This document shows, one piece after another, positions 31,621 to 43,139 of a DNA stretch of 64,000 bases. The stretch's first letter is position 1, and each line of letters opens with the position of its first letter. Below the pieces are notes generated by a model, which saw only the letters and a program-made list of their open reading frames with translations, was not told the DNA's origin and did no database searches. Source of the stretch: Neoceratodus forsteri. Lineage: Eukaryota; Chordata; Ceratodontiformes; Ceratodontidae. The stretch is from positions 197,628,501-197,692,500 of the forward strand of contig CM057458.1 in assembly GCA_016271365.2 (NCBI GenBank), in the 5' to 3' direction. A program made the translations under genes and the position numbers.

Positions 31621-33338
31621 TGTAACCCCTAGATGGCGCTTATCCCAGGGGCTACTACCCCTGCCTGATTTGCCACCAACAGGTTGAGGGGCCTGGATCC
31701 AATGGCGGTGCCTCCACCCAGAGGTCAGGGTTTGCAATAGTTAAACTAACTTGTCACAGCCTCTGGGACACTGCAACCCCCTTTCTTCCCACTAGTGGCC
31801 CACACAATATATCAGAATTACCTTCACAGTATACACTTACCCCCAGGACTGGTTCCGGCACTGGGACCTCCTGTGAAATAAGATACAGTGCAACAATCAC
31901 AGTACAGTACTTTAACATAGACAAATACCTCAGGCAGTATAACTTTGCTGAAACAAGCAGCTCTGATTTATTTAGGGGGATATAACAAGGACAGGGGGAA
32001 ATCAGGTTAATTAGCTTATCACTGTACTCATCTACCTACGGCTCTGTGCACAGGCCTATCCCTATCAGTTACTGTCCCTGGGTACCAAGCCCTAGTGGCT
32101 AGTCCAAACCGTGGCAGCTGGTAGGGGCCCTTTCACACAGAGAAAAGAAAAATTAGTTTAAACAGTCAGCAGTACAGTGATTCCATTTGGATTTAATGTG
32201 GCAATTCAACAGGAGCTACAATTCTGAATTAGTACTCATGATCTCCAAACAAGATAGGGTCCTTCAATGTCAGCAGGGCTACTCTTGAGCTCCAAGAGAC
32301 TCCTCACATTTATATGGTAAACAGTCACAGGCAAAAGTCACTTAATGGCAGCAAGATTCACTTGAGGTACACAAACCTCTTCACAAATTTATATGGTAAA
32401 AAGAAAGCACTATACCAGGCAGGCTGCATCTGTATCCCGATCGCAATTACTGCACAATACCCGGGAGAACACACAGCAGATTCAGTTCCTGACAGACCGA
32501 GTGCAATTCAGCAATTTCTCCAGTCTTCTACAGGGTGAGCCTGGTTTCTACTCTTCAGATATCCTTTGATTCTCTTCACAGGACGGATTCAGTCCTAGCA
32601 AGCAGTTACACAAGCTGCAGACCGGAACTCAGGGCCTTACACACATTTCCCGACTAAAACTGCACACTGAAAAAGCACAGGGCTCCTTCCCTCTTCACTG
32701 CCAGAGCTCAACTGAAACTCCAACAGACAAAACCGGGCACTTCCTTTGAGTTCCTCCCAGTTCTTGACTGGATTGGCTGTCACTCACAATAGACTGCTGC
32801 TGTTGGTCCAAAAAGGCGCCGAAGTCTAAACTACATCTCCCAGAGTCACTGCCAATACAATCCTCTTGTGGCTGGCTCAGATTATGAGTCCAAGTTCTGA
32901 TTCTTCCTAGGCACCATTTTAGAGCTAGCTTACCCCACACTGATTGGTCCAGTTCAGCAGTTCAAAACCAGAATGGGGAACTAGGCAGACACAGTTCTGA
33001 CTGCAAAGAAAGCAGGTTAGACAAACTGTCATTTCATTATTACTCTAAATGATTTCTGGCAAACAGTTACATCTTTCAGATAGGTTCCCTTTGCACCTAG
33101 TGACTGCAAAATGGAGTGAATTGGCAGCAGCTCGAGTGGTACTCAAACAGAGAAGCACACAGTCCGCCCCATACAAACTAATTATGTCTGCAAGCAGACA
33201 GCTCTTAAAGAGACAGTACCAGAGGCTCTAAAAACACTCACTGATAAATGGCTTAAACGCTAAACACCATTCAGGCTTGGAGCATTCAAGCAAGCTCCTG
33301 GAAGTCTTTTGGGAACCCCCATTTGCAGGGGGGTTACA
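31621..33338 (-). repeat. Gypsy LTR (5' LTR in element sense)
   Basis: 1718 bp, same ends as the copy at 23423-25120. A primer-binding candidate directly inside (minus-strand TTGGAGGCTCACCGCTGGGA, ending at about 31617) starts with the usual TGG two bases in; I could not assign it to a tRNA. Confidence 0.9.
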
Positions 33339-33678
33339 TACATATTCATATCCTGAAAGTACATCCAAATTTGCACTATCCAAACATGTGAATATGGAAA
33401 CATACAATACATGATTTGAGGCAGTGACAAGAACAGTACTTTTCCAGCATAAAATGTCACTTTTTACAGTTGAAAAAAAAAATCAGAAAACAGTAAGGAA
33501 ACCCCTCAAAATGCACCATTTTCAACCATTTTTTTCAAAATTTCACGAGGGAGCATGCCCCGAACCCCCCTAGATTGTTTGGGGTTTTTGACCTGTCACA
33601 ATCACTGCATACGCATGGGCCCCCCAGAGGTCAAGTGCCCCAGGCCCCCCAAAGGCTTAATCTGGCCTTGGTAATCTT

Positions 33679-34084
33679 TCTTCCAAGGTGTCCTTTAGCA
33701 TCAGTAACTTTAAGCAGCTATCTGACCAGGTAGTACTGTCCCAGAGGTGTGGTTTATGCTACTTAATTAGAATCAGTCAATCAGGTGAGACTTTGGGGGT
33801 GTGCTGAGGTGAGACTGCCTGAGAAGGTACCAGAATTTTTTTGAAGATGAATGGGCACATGCCCAAAGTTATGAACCAACATGAATTAAAAATCATACAA
33901 AAGCATGTATAACAATAAACCAGAGAAACTTTGCTTAAAATGAAGTTCCAAATGGAAACTTAGCAAATTTGGTAGACGAGAAAGGCAGAGAGCTCTGAAG
34001 TCATGTTGTCAGAGGAGGAAGGGTGGCAGATTACTGATGCTAAAGGACACCTTGGAAGAAAGAAGATTATTACGGTGAGTAAAA
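33679..34084 (-). mobile_element. DIRS-4: right terminal repeat and half of internal complementary region
   Basis: 33679-33710 (with 21611-21628) is the right terminal repeat end, TCTTCCAAGGTGTCCTTTAG... . 34000-34084 is its inverse (GATGCTAAAGGACACCTTGG, then AGAAGATTATTACGGTGAGT), forming the left half of the internal complementary region. The 290 bp between contain no gene. The right half of that region is at 39921-39964, after DIRS-5. Confidence 0.72.
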
Positions 34085-34240
34085 ATGGTTACTCACCTGT
34101 AACAGTAGTTCTAGGAGTGGTATATCTTGTTCATCCATACTAGTTGTCACGTCCCTTTTTCCTTTAAGGATCGCTGGAAGGTCTTCAAGCTGGCTCCTCT
34201 CACCCACCCAGGTGGTATAGCCCTTGGCTCTGCCCCATGA
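34085..34240 (+). repeat. DIRS-5 right inverted terminal repeat
   Basis: Starts near GGTTACTCACCTGTAACAGT. The part from 34118 onward (TATATCTTGTTCATCCATAC...) matches 39768-39905 inverted; the outer 30 bases differ from the left end, as in other DIRS elements. Confidence 0.78.
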
Positions 34241-34295
34241 TGCCAGATCTTAGCCCACTGGAAGCCAGGTTTGTGCATCACAGCTGGGGAGGTCG

Positions 34296-34410
34296 GGTGG
34301 GTCCATGTGGATGAACAACATATACCACTCCTAGAATGACTGTTACAGGTTAGTAACCTATTTTTCTAGGATTGTGGCTATGTTGTTCATTCACACTAGT
34401 TGGTAGACTC
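34296..34410. repeat. DIRS-5 internal complementary region
   Basis: GGATGAACAACATATACCAC followed by TCCTAGAATGACTGTTACAG (inverse of the right repeat end), then GGTTAGTAACC and TTTTTCTAGGATTGTGG with GTTGTTCATTCACACTAGTT (same as the left repeat end read on the minus strand). Forms a hairpin about 110 bp long just downstream of the recombinase stop. Confidence 0.78.
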
Positions 34411-34451
34411 CTAGCAGTTCTTTGGGAGGAGGGAGGCAAGTCGCACACCCC

Positions 34452-35470
34452 TTACTTTGGGAACAGAGACTGGAGAACAGAGGCCCCAAAACCAGCATCC
34501 CGGCCTGACTCAAGGTCGATGTGGTAATGGGTGACGAAGATGTTTGCTGTCTTCCAGGTGGCAGCCCGACAGATTTCCTGGATAGGTATGTCCCTGGAAG
34601 CAGCCACCGACACAGCGGTATGGCGGGCAGAATGAGCTCTTATCCCTGTGGGAGGCTCCTTGCCTGCCAACTTATAGCAGAGATCAATGCAAGATGTAAT
34701 CCATCTTGTGATTGTCCACTTTTCTGCAGGTCTGTTAGAAGTGGCTTCGGCGTAGGTGACGAACAGCTGGCGAACCTCGCCCCAAATTTCTGCTGCACTC
34801 TCCTTATAATAGGAGAGAGCGTGTCTCAGGTCCAGAGTATGGAGCCTGTACTCGGCATTTGAGGTGTAGTTCGGGTAGAACACAGGCAGAGTCAACACCT
34901 GGTTAAGGTGAAACTCTGACACCACCTTTGGGAGGAATTTGGGGTGGGGGCACAGAACAACCTTGTCCCTGTGGAAGACCAGATAAGGGGAGTCCATCGA
35001 GAGCGCCTGGAGCTCCTCTGTCCTAATGGCAGACATGATAGCCACCAGGAAGGCCGTCTTCCACAAGTGTGACATCTCACACTTGTGCAGCGGTTCGAAT
35101 GGCTTGCCCATGAGCTTTGCCAAGACCAGCAGTAAATCCCATAGAGGTGGAAGTTCACGCACCAGACTGGTATGTGATCAAGACCTTCTTCTGTGCCACT
35201 GTCTGCTGACTGGCCTGCACCCGGTAAGCACAAATGGCTGCCAGGTGCACCTTAAGGGTCAAAGACCGAAGACCTCCTATGGACAGAGACCAAAGGTAGT
35301 CTAAAATGCAAGCCATAGTACAGGACAGAGGGTCCAGGCCCTTGCCCTGACACCAAATGGAAAATATTTTCCATTTGAAGGCATAGCACTTTCTGGTCAA
35401 CTCCTTCCTGGATGCTTCCAATACTGTGAGTACATCCTTGAATAGACCCAAAGCCTGGCACTCTAGCCAT
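34452..35470 (-). CDS. DIRS-5 tyrosine recombinase
   Basis: Two overlapping open stretches, 35155-35451 (N-terminal domain; 'SLTLKVHLAAICAYRVQASQ') and 34452-35162 (catalytic domain). Catalytic features: the first Arg in 'IMSAIRTEELQALSMD', His-x-x-Arg in 'RAHSARHTAVSVAASRD' and the tyrosine in 'IFVTHYHIDLESG'. It ends 'GASVLQSLFPK' and stop. One frameshift or small indel near 35160 separates the two, so the N-terminal third is out of frame with the rest. The protein would insert the circular double-stranded DNA form of the element without target duplication. Confidence 0.85.
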
Positions 35471-35682
35471 TCAGGTACCAGGCTGTCAGGTGTAGGGATT
35501 GATGGTCCAGATGGAGAATCTTCCTCTGACTGACAGAGATTAGTCTGGATGTGTTGGAAGATGCCTTGGTAGCCTATTGCTGAGGCTGAGGAGATCTGGA
35601 TAACAGAACTGGCATGGCCAGTCTGGGGCTTCCAGGATCACCCGTGCCTTTTCCCTCCTCACCTTGAGGCGTACCCTGTGAA

Positions 35683-36348
35683 TCATGGGAAATTAAGGTA
35701 AGGCGTAGAAGAGGTCTGGGGTCCATGGCCTTGAGAAGGCATCCCCCTGCAGCAATCCCCACTGAGGGGGCAGGCATAAAACAGCTTCAGCTTGGTGTTT
35801 TCCCTGGAGGCAAACAGGTCCACCATCAGTTTTCCCCAGTGGGAGAACAAGCTGTAAGCTACTTCTGGATGGAGAGACCACTCGTGGGATGTCTTGTCTA
35901 TGTGGTTGAAGGTATCTGCCAGTTGATTTGAGGCTCCTACCACATGGATGGCTAGGAGATCTGCCTCCAGTCAGCTCACGAGTGGCCAGATGCAGAGCGC
36001 TTCCCTGCACAGCCACCAGGAGTGCATGCTGCCTTGCTTGTTCAGGTAGTACATGGTCGTGGTATTGTCCATCTGGACTTGAACCACTTGACCACGAAGC
36101 TGCTGCTGAGTGAATGCTGTCAGTGCAAGTCTGACTGCTCTGAGCTCCAACAGGTTGATGTGGTAAAGGGACTCCTTGGGGGTCCAGAACCCATGGGCCC
36201 TGTTGTCACCCATGTGGGCTCCCCAGCCCATGAGAGAGGCATCAGTCGTGAGGATGACTGTTGGCTCGGGGCAGACAAATGAGATCCCTTCCTGCAACCG
36301 GTCTAGGATGGTCCACCACTGGAGAGCGTCCCACATCTTCTGGGTCAC
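35683..36348 (-). pseudogene. DIRS-5 RNase H
   Basis: 'TVILTTDASLMGWGAHMGDN' (first catalytic Asp), 'INLLELRAVRLALTAF' (Glu) and 'VQVQMDNTTTMYYLNKQG' (second Asp) in 35971-36348. After a frame change, 'GASNQLADTFNHIDKTSHEW' and 'WSLHPEVAYSLFSHWGKLMV' with 'DLFASRENTKLKLFYA' (35683-35943) complete the domain and the usual region after it. 35471-35682 is the linker to the recombinase. Confidence 0.85.
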
Positions 36349-36378
36349 AGTGATTAGCTGGTCAAAACCACCTAGGCG

Positions 36379-37600
36379 CTAAGTCCACTGGGAAGCCAGC
36401 TCCCATTGAAGGGAGCACATATGCCACCTGGCCCAATGGATCACGGTAGTGCAGGCCTCCATGTAACCCAGTAGGTGCAGAAAGTCCCAGGCAGGGTGCA
36501 ATTGCCCAACAAGAAATGAATGGGCAAAGGAGGAGAGAACCTCTGCCCCATCTGCCAGGAGCCGAGCTCTGGCTTGGTGAGAGTCGAGCTCTGCCCCGAT
36601 GAAGCATATCACCTGAGAAGGTATGAGCTCTGACTTGGTCTCACTGATCAGAAGGCCAAGTTGACAGCAGGTCTGGAGGGCCAGGTCCCTGGACCTCTCC
36701 ACCTCTTGCTGGGTGGAACCTCCTAGGAGCCAATCATCGAGGTAAGGGTATACCATGACTCCTCAATGCCTGAGGTGGGCTGCCACCACTGCCATGCATT
36801 TAGTGAAGACCCATGGGGCCGATGACAGGCCGAATGCCATGACTCAAACTCGTAAAGGGTTCCCTCTGCTCTGAAATGGAGGAACCGCTGGTGAGATGGA
36901 CAGATTGGGATATGAAAGAATGCGTCCTGAAGATCCAGTGAGCAGAACCACATGTTTTGCTCCAGGGATGGTATGATCTGGGACAGAGTTGTCATCCGAA
37001 AGGTGCGCGACCTGAGATACTGATTCAAGTCATGCAGATCTAGAATGGGGCACCAGCCCCTCTTCTGCTTCGGGACCAGGAAGTGCCTGGAAACTAACCC
37101 TGGGTAGACTGGAGGATCTGCCATGCGGACCAGTGCCTCCTTGAGGAGGAGGAGCTGGGCTATGTCATCTCTCAGAGCCAACTGAGTGTTGGCTGATACT
37201 CTCTCCTTCTGTGGGGCACAGGCTCGGCTGGGTGGGTACTGCTCGAATTCTAGAGGCAGACCCTGGCTGACCACTTCTAAGACCCACCTGTCCGTGGTAA
37301 CAGTGGACCAGGCAGAAAGGAAGTGGTGGAGCTGACCCCCCATGAGAGGACCCAGAGCTGGTGTGACGGGAATAGGGGTGGCCACCCCTATCCTGTCACT
37401 GGGCAGGCTTGGAGGAAGAGAGTCCAGGCCCTGAACCCTGACCTCCTCTGCGGGCCTAGGGAGGTCTGGGCTTGGGCCGGGGGCACCAATCCTGTGCCTA
37501 CTGATGCTATGCTCCCTGAAAGGAGGACTGCTGGGCCGCAGAAGCTGAGTGTCGAAAAGGCTTCTTCTTCTGCTGCTGCTTCTTAGGGCCAGAAGCGCTT
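36379..37600 (-). pseudogene. DIRS-5 reverse transcriptase
   Basis: N-terminal part 'LHHFLSAWSTVTTDRWVLEV' and 'VSQGLPLEFEQYPPS' is the usual DIRS lead-in. The polymerase domain: 'VSRHFLVPKQKRGWCPILDL', 'HDLNQYL', 'MWFCSLDLQDAFFHIPI' (catalytic Asp), a frameshift near 36840, then 'VYPYLDDWLLGGSTQQE' (Tyr-Leu-Asp-Asp) and 'LGLLISETKSELIPSQVICF' in 36379-36756. Apart from the frameshift all key residues are present. Confidence 0.87.
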
Positions 37601-37639
37601 TGAGCAGAAGAAGCTGAGTCCAAAGTGGCACTGGACTGT

Positions 37640-39428
37640 TCAATTGTGCTGGGTATCTGCCATAAAGGTGGAAAGCCTCAGCCAAGCCCTGCAGCGTGAG
37701 GCAACTGCGGCTGCCACTGAAATGGTGCATGAGTCCCCAGTGTCCAGAGCCATCTGATGCTGCTGTCTGGCAACGGCACGGCCCTGGTCCCAGACCTGCC
37801 TGACTGTAGATTGAAGGTCCACAGGAGATGTGGGAGAAATTCATCCAATGACCCTAGAAGTTCATGGGAGAAGTGCACCATGATGACAGCAGAGCTTGCC
37901 TGATGGAGGCCTAAAGAGGAGGCTGCATAGACCTTCCTGGCAGAGTGGTCCAGTTTCTTGGACTCCTTGTCCATGGGTCTATCGGTGTTGGCAGAACTGC
38001 TTGTATGTCTGAACACAGAGGCGGTCACAAGGCTCTCAGCTGAGGGATGTTGTGTGAACCCTGAGTGAGACCTCACGGGCACCGCATATTTGTGGGCCAT
38101 CCAGGCAGATGGCGCTGGGCAGGAGGCAGGATGCTGCCAAAGCTCCAAGACTGGGCCAACAATGGCTTCAGCCTCAGGAAAGCCTTCTGTCAGGGTATCC
38201 CCTCTCTTGAGAATGTCAGTGAGAGGGTACGCCGCCCATTTCTGGATTGGTTCCAAGGGCATCCCCATGGATTCGGAGATAAGGTGAAGAATCCCTTGAA
38301 AGGATGAAGGGCCTTCCTCCATCGACAGATCACCAGCCGACTCATCATCCCGCATGTGAGAGTGAAGGTCGGTGTCGTCTGAATCCGACGTATTTGGATA
38401 TAATGGTTGGCAGCCAAGGTCGCCCTCAATGTGCCTGGGGCAATCAGGCATGAGGGTGAGGAAGAACAGGGGTTGACTGAGCTTCCTTCATAGGAGCCCC
38501 ACCCAAGGGCTGTTTAGGTGGCGGCTCCACCACAATCGGTGGAGAGACCAATATCGGCTGAACCGGAGTGGATCTAGCCGGCTCCGTGGGGGGGGGGAAC
38601 CAATGTCACCAGTTCCAGAGGAGTTGGCATCGGCCTAGGAGGCGAGAGCCAAGTAATGGCTGGAGTAGAGACCGTGGTCGGCTTCTGCCTAGACAGGATC
38701 AGCTGCTGCCATGTCAGATCCTCGCAGCGTCAGCGGAGCTTCTGCCAAAGCCTCTCCTCATCTGAGGAGGATGAGGATGACCGATGGCATCACCTCTTTT
38801 TGGAGTTCTTGTGTATCTTCCTCGGCCTCTCGGTCGAGGGGGTCTGAGATCATGACCTGGACTGGACTGGCCAGGTCGGTCGCCCGGGAGACACTGGTGG
38901 GACCAGTGACTTCCCAGGATCAGGGACAAGTTCCTCAATGGGATCCCCAGCTGGTTGGGTCTCCTCATCGGGAAAAGACAGGACCAGAGTGCTATCGAGA
39001 GAGTCGTCGACCAGAACAGGCAACAACGGACCGATGGGATTGAGAATGATCTCAACCTCGTCGATCGAGACCTCGGTCGACTGGCCAGATGGCAAGACCA
39101 AGAAACCAGTGGCCAAGGAGGCAATTTCGACCAAAGTCGATACTACCGGCTCCTAGGACTGAGATCGCTCATGAGATGAAGACTGATTCAGACCCTTATC
39201 CCTCTTACAGGACTGAGAGGAGTAAGAGCCTGTGTCCCTTGCCCTTAGTGGGGAGAGAGTGGCACAACTCTCTGAAGAAACCCAAAAAGGTAGAGCCCAA
39301 GTTGACAGGAACAAAAAATGACCGACAGGAAGACTCTGCGGCCTGCGCAGCTTCTTCTTTGAAGATCTGCATTCACTCCAGCTGTTCACTGGATTCTGCA
39401 GCTGCGGAGACCACCCACCAGGCCTCAT
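37640..39428 (-). pseudogene. DIRS-5 gag-like ORF
   Basis: The best part (37678-38451) is acidic at first ('NTSDSDDTDLHSHMRDDESA'), then 'KKLDHSARKVYAASSLGLHQ' and 'VIMVHFSHELLGSLDEFLPH', the conserved core of DIRS gag. In another frame (37640-37822) 'VWDQGRAVARQQHQMALDTG' and 'AVASRCRAWLRLSTFM' finish it. The N-terminal half (38714-39428) is a degraded Arg/Ser/Pro-rich region in shifting frames. The function is thought to be structural. Start codon not assignable. Confidence 0.72.
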
Positions 39429-39767
39429 TAGATTTCGCTGGAGGATTCCATTTTTTGGGCCTGCCTAATTTGAGAGGTGTGAGATAACCGTCGAGGATGT
39501 TCGGGTGAAAAGCGAGACACATCTCACAGTCTTGGTGTCACGGCCAACACCTAGATGTAAATAAACGATTTAGTATGCGGATCAGTGTGTAACATTTTTT
39601 TGGCCGTATGGGCAATGGCGAACTGGGTAAGATTTATCTTCCAAGATGGAATTATGAAAATTACCGTCGTTAACTCAAGCGAGTTGAATTTTTGGAATAA
39701 CCGAAGGTTTTGAAGCCAGGGCCTACAAAAAGTGGGAGCAGAAAGGTGGCAACCTGAATCTTCCAGC

Positions 39768-39920
39768 TGAAAGGAAGATCTGGCATCATGGGATGGAGCC
39801 AAGGGCTATACCACCCGGGTGGGTGGGAGAAGCCAGTTTGATGACCTTCCGGCGATCCTCAAAGTGGAAAGGGACATGCCAACTAGTGTGGATGAACAAC
39901 ATATCCACGATCCTAGAATT
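39768..39920 (-). repeat. DIRS-5 left inverted terminal repeat
   Basis: Inverse of 34118-34240. The outer end is ATTCTAGGATCGTGGATATG read on the minus strand from 39918. 39429-39767 between it and gag is a leader without a gene. Confidence 0.75.
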
Positions 39921-39964
39921 TTTTCTTCTTACCCCAGGGGTCCTTTAGCATCAGTAACTTTAAG
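39921..39964 (-). repeat. DIRS-4: other half of internal complementary region
   Basis: TTTTCTTCTTACCCCAGGGG then TCCTTTAGCATCAGTAACTT, matching the terminal repeat at 33679-33715 in the same orientation and 34000-34035 inverted. It joins 34084 on one side (across DIRS-5) and 45133 on the other (across hAT-2). Its last 8 bases are the hAT-2 target duplication. Confidence 0.72.
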
Positions 39965-40199
39965 TAGGGTTTGACAAATTTTAAAATTAGGCACTTGTCC
40001 ACGGACAAGTGGCTTCTCAAAAAGTAGTTGTGCTTGAGTTGGCAGCCCAGGTATAAAATGGCATATTTTTAATTGAAAGTATAAAAATACAGAAAACCTA
40101 AACAGATTTATTGTAGTATCAGTTATTTAGTGTTGTAACAGAGAATAATATGAATGTTTGTTTTTTTGTCAGGAAGGAGAGGATTATGACAGAATTTAG

Positions 40200-42804
40200 C
40201 ATCAGATACGAGCAGCAGCACAGTGAGATCATGCAGCAGACAGTACAGCATCAGCAACGGAAAAGTTACAGGAAGCCTGAGCTTGCTCTAGCCGGAGCAT
40301 CACATTCAGTGTCATAATCATCATCAACACTAGTGACAGCGTCAGGGACATTTTGATGTAAATCAGCAGAACTAGTAGTTGAACTAGCATGACCATTAAC
40401 GTAGCGTGTGCCAGGACCAGATAGTAGCCAGTGGTTGATAGCTTGATCTGGATCAAAATTGTCTCATGCAGGACCTTCCACTGTTATATGCAGAAGTGAC
40501 TGGAGTGTGCCATCAGCCAAACTTGCTCTTACTTTTGTTTTTATAAGATTCTGAATGGAGAATACTCTCTCACATTTAGCTGTAGACATACTCATAGCCA
40601 ATAACATTTCTATTAGGTCAAGGATGTCAGCAAAAAGCTGGGCTGGTCTCTCTCACAGCAGTCGTGAATACACTTGCAGATATGGCTTATCAAATGCAGA
40701 CTTTAGCATTGCTTTGAATGCAGAATACTCCCTTTTTATACTGGTTACGTGATCTTCAGGAAAAAAGTTGTGAAAGTAGTTAAGAAATTACTTAAATCAG
40801 TCATGCCAAATTGTGCAAATCATCTCATAATGGATCAAAATTTTTGAAATCTAAACAACTGAACCATTTCAGAAGTTCCTCTAAGAAATTCCAAAAATGC
40901 TAGTCAATGTAAGATACTGCTGCATCTATTAAACTGTGCAGCTGTGTTCCCTTTGAATGTAAAATGAACAACTCTGTCCTCACTTACACATTTGGAAATG
41001 ACATAGCTCATGCATTTATCTGCAGGGTTATATTGGGTTAGAAATAATGTCAAACTTTCCAGGTCTTATTTTAGCTCCATCAACTGGAGTAAGCATGTCT
41101 CGACGAGACAGGGGACTTCTAATATTAGCAGGTCATCCTTTTCAAATTCCAGTGCAAAATTTTTCAATATTGGCAAAAAATCTTGGATAATAAACTATGA
41201 TTTTACCAACTGTACTGAGTGCACATCTCTTAGAAGTGCCTTTGCTTTGGCACCACCATCACCAGCAGAGTTTGAGACATGTTCAAGATGTCGAACTACT
41301 GTGGGCAGATTGACTTGAACAGCATAAACTAAATGTTTCTTACTTGCAGCAAGTCAATGAACTTTCATTATTGCACTAAAATGAGCCAGCTCAGTGTGTA
41401 TGACATCTGCTGTTTCCTGCCATTCCCTATGTTTTTGGGGCTGTAGTAAAATTTAAAAATTCCTTTCAGGGTGTTTTCTACTTTTTGAACAAAGGGAATT
41501 TTTTTCATGCTGTACTGCTAACTCCAGTTTGCGGGCTACGCAATGCATGAGCATTACAGTGGGGACATGTTCTCTGATTTTTGCTATGGTGCTACCTGTG
41601 TGGCCCATCATCACACTGGCACCATCAAAGTTTGCAGATAGGAGAACTGGTCCAGGCTTGCTTACATCATTAAGGTCTGCAAAAGAAAGCTCAACAGACT
41701 TCAGCGCACAGCTTATTGCTTTAAAAACTCCATCTGTGTGAGAGTGCTCTAGAGGTACAGCTTTAATTAACAGAGTTGTAACCTTTTTTTCTGTGCCATC
41801 AACAAAACAAAGGAAAACATTTTCTCACTCTACTATGCTTGTATCTGTACTGCCATCTGCAAGAACGATAACGATTTTTGTATATTTGACAGTCTGGATC
41901 TGTGTTTTAGACATGACAGCTGATACTGCATTACAGAAATCTCTGGCCCATTTACCATTTGTGTAATTGCTACTGAGTTTAACCCCATTTTTTTCTTGCA
42001 ATGTGCAAAGCAACTCCATATCTGAGCAAAGACGTAAATTTTTAGCCAAGGAATATGTAGTATTAAATAAAACATCTCATTTTATTTTTGGTGGCTTCCT
42101 CCTTCTGAGAAAATGCATGATATATTATTGTATCAGATATGTTAAAATTGACTGCACGTTGACAAGTTTTGTGACTATGCTAGTTTACACAAATTATGTG
42201 GATTTGATTTTTCATGGGCTCTGACTGACTCAGTTCAGAAATTATTTGAACCAGTGGCAAACACATTAGGTTTTTTGGAATAAGCAGGAGTCGCAAGAGT
42301 GGGATATTTCTCACAGACTGAGCAGTACAGGACACATTTTTTGTCATCATACCATAACCAGGTAAATTGATTTAGCCAGTGATGCAGAAATGTTCAAGCC
42401 CTTTTTTCTACGTCATATTTTTTTTGTCTTTGCTTCTTTTCTCAGTGTTTAAGTTTGTTGTTTGTTCATCTAAAATCAAAGGTCGCTTTATCTGTACTGA
42501 ACCGAAGAATGTGATGATGGCACTGCTGACACCACAGAACTGCTGCCATAGCTGTCATTCTCACTCATTTCACAAACTGGCATGGTTAAATCAGATTGCT
42601 CACCTGTTATGGCTACAAACACAGACCCAGACCAAGAACCATTATTTTGCTTGTTTTCCTGACTAGGGCCAGAGGGTCTGGTTGGGGCTGGCTTTCAGAC
42701 TGTGAAGAAGGCTCTTTACTTTTTGTTCTTGATGAAGATGACATGGAGGATGTCCCAATCCAAATGGAAAATAGAGTAGTTTGCTTTTGCTTATTTCTTT
42801 GCAT
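40200..42804 (-). pseudogene. hAT-2 transposase
   Basis: Starts 'MQRNKQKQTTLFSIWIGTSS' (42804), the typical N-terminus of hAT transposases of the group that gave rise to KIAA1586/ZNF862-like host proteins. The catalytic region includes 'TKIVIVLADGSTDTSIVE' (first Asp; near 41840) and 'LLSANFDGASVMMGHTG' (near 41600-41640). The C-terminal dimerisation domain is recognisable near 40540-40620 as 'AKCERVFSIQNLIKTKVRAS'. Internal stops are common (for example right after 'SIVE') and several frame changes are needed, so it is inactive. 42060-42600 is a very degraded zinc-finger/linker region. Confidence 0.8.
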
Positions 42805-43139
42805 TTTTTAACTCTATGCAATTGTGAAATATTGTTGTACACAATAAAATTCTATGTTATCTTTGTATGTGTTGTGTAATTTTTTACCTTAAGCTGTTGT
42901 GCTTATGCTTACAACACTACAAGAGGGCAGGACAGAGTAGGTGGGATTAGGGAGCAGGAGTCAAGTACTAGTAGGACAGGACACTCAAGTATAGTACTAC
43001 CATATTAGTAGTAGGCAGGTGTAAGTATGGTATTGGTGGTAGTGGTTGCTTCCTAGTACCCTTGTACTAGCTAGCAGCTACAGTAGCACTGCTGGTCAGA
43101 CAGGTAATAGAGTAATTAAGTGTTTTGCTTCCTCCCGGG

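Larger units (their letters stand above)
23423..33338 (-). mobile_element. Ty3/Gypsy retrotransposon with PNMA-like gag
   Basis: Bounded by two 1.7-kb LTRs (23423-25120 and 31621-33338), each beginning TGTAACCCCTAGATGGCGCT and ending GGGGTTACA, with a 4-bp duplication TACA at 23419-23422 and 33339-33342. On the minus strand the order is gag (31550-30000), protease (29908-29600), reverse transcriptase (about 28990-28150), RNase H (28135-27500), integrase (27230-26123), the Ty3/Gypsy order. A short purine run just inside the left LTR (25121-25128, minus-strand AGGAAAGG) fits a polypurine tract. Many frame breaks make it inactive. Confidence 0.9.
21629..33670. mobile_element. hAT-1: hAT DNA transposon carrying a Gypsy insertion
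   Basis: Terminal inverted repeats CAGGCCCAGATTAAG (21629-21643) and, on the other strand at 33656-33670, CAAGGCCAGATTAAG (13 of 15 match). An exact 8-bp duplication GTAATCTT flanks it at 21621-21628 and 33671-33678, as hAT elements make. Without the Gypsy element the transposon is about 2.1 kb. I find no transposase in it (21650-23410, 33343-33655), so it was non-autonomous or has lost it. It contains a palindrome (22733-22813) and a MIR-like SINE (23160-23412). Confidence 0.85.
34085..39920 (-). mobile_element. DIRS-5: nearly complete DIRS retrotransposon
   Basis: About 5.8 kb, the usual full length. Inverted terminal repeats lie at 34085-34240 and 39768-39920 (shared, inverted: CACCCACCCAGGTGGTATAG / GGTATAGCCCTTGGCTC). 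The internal complementary region is at 34296-34410. All coding parts are present in order on the minus strand: gag, reverse transcriptase, RNase H, recombinase. The recombinase is open over 236 codons; the others carry a few frameshifts. It sits at the middle of the DIRS-4 internal complementary region. Confidence 0.88.

Noticed and set aside
36022..36282. Plus-strand open stretches in DIRS-5
   Set aside because: Shadows of the RNase H and reverse transcriptase on the minus strand.
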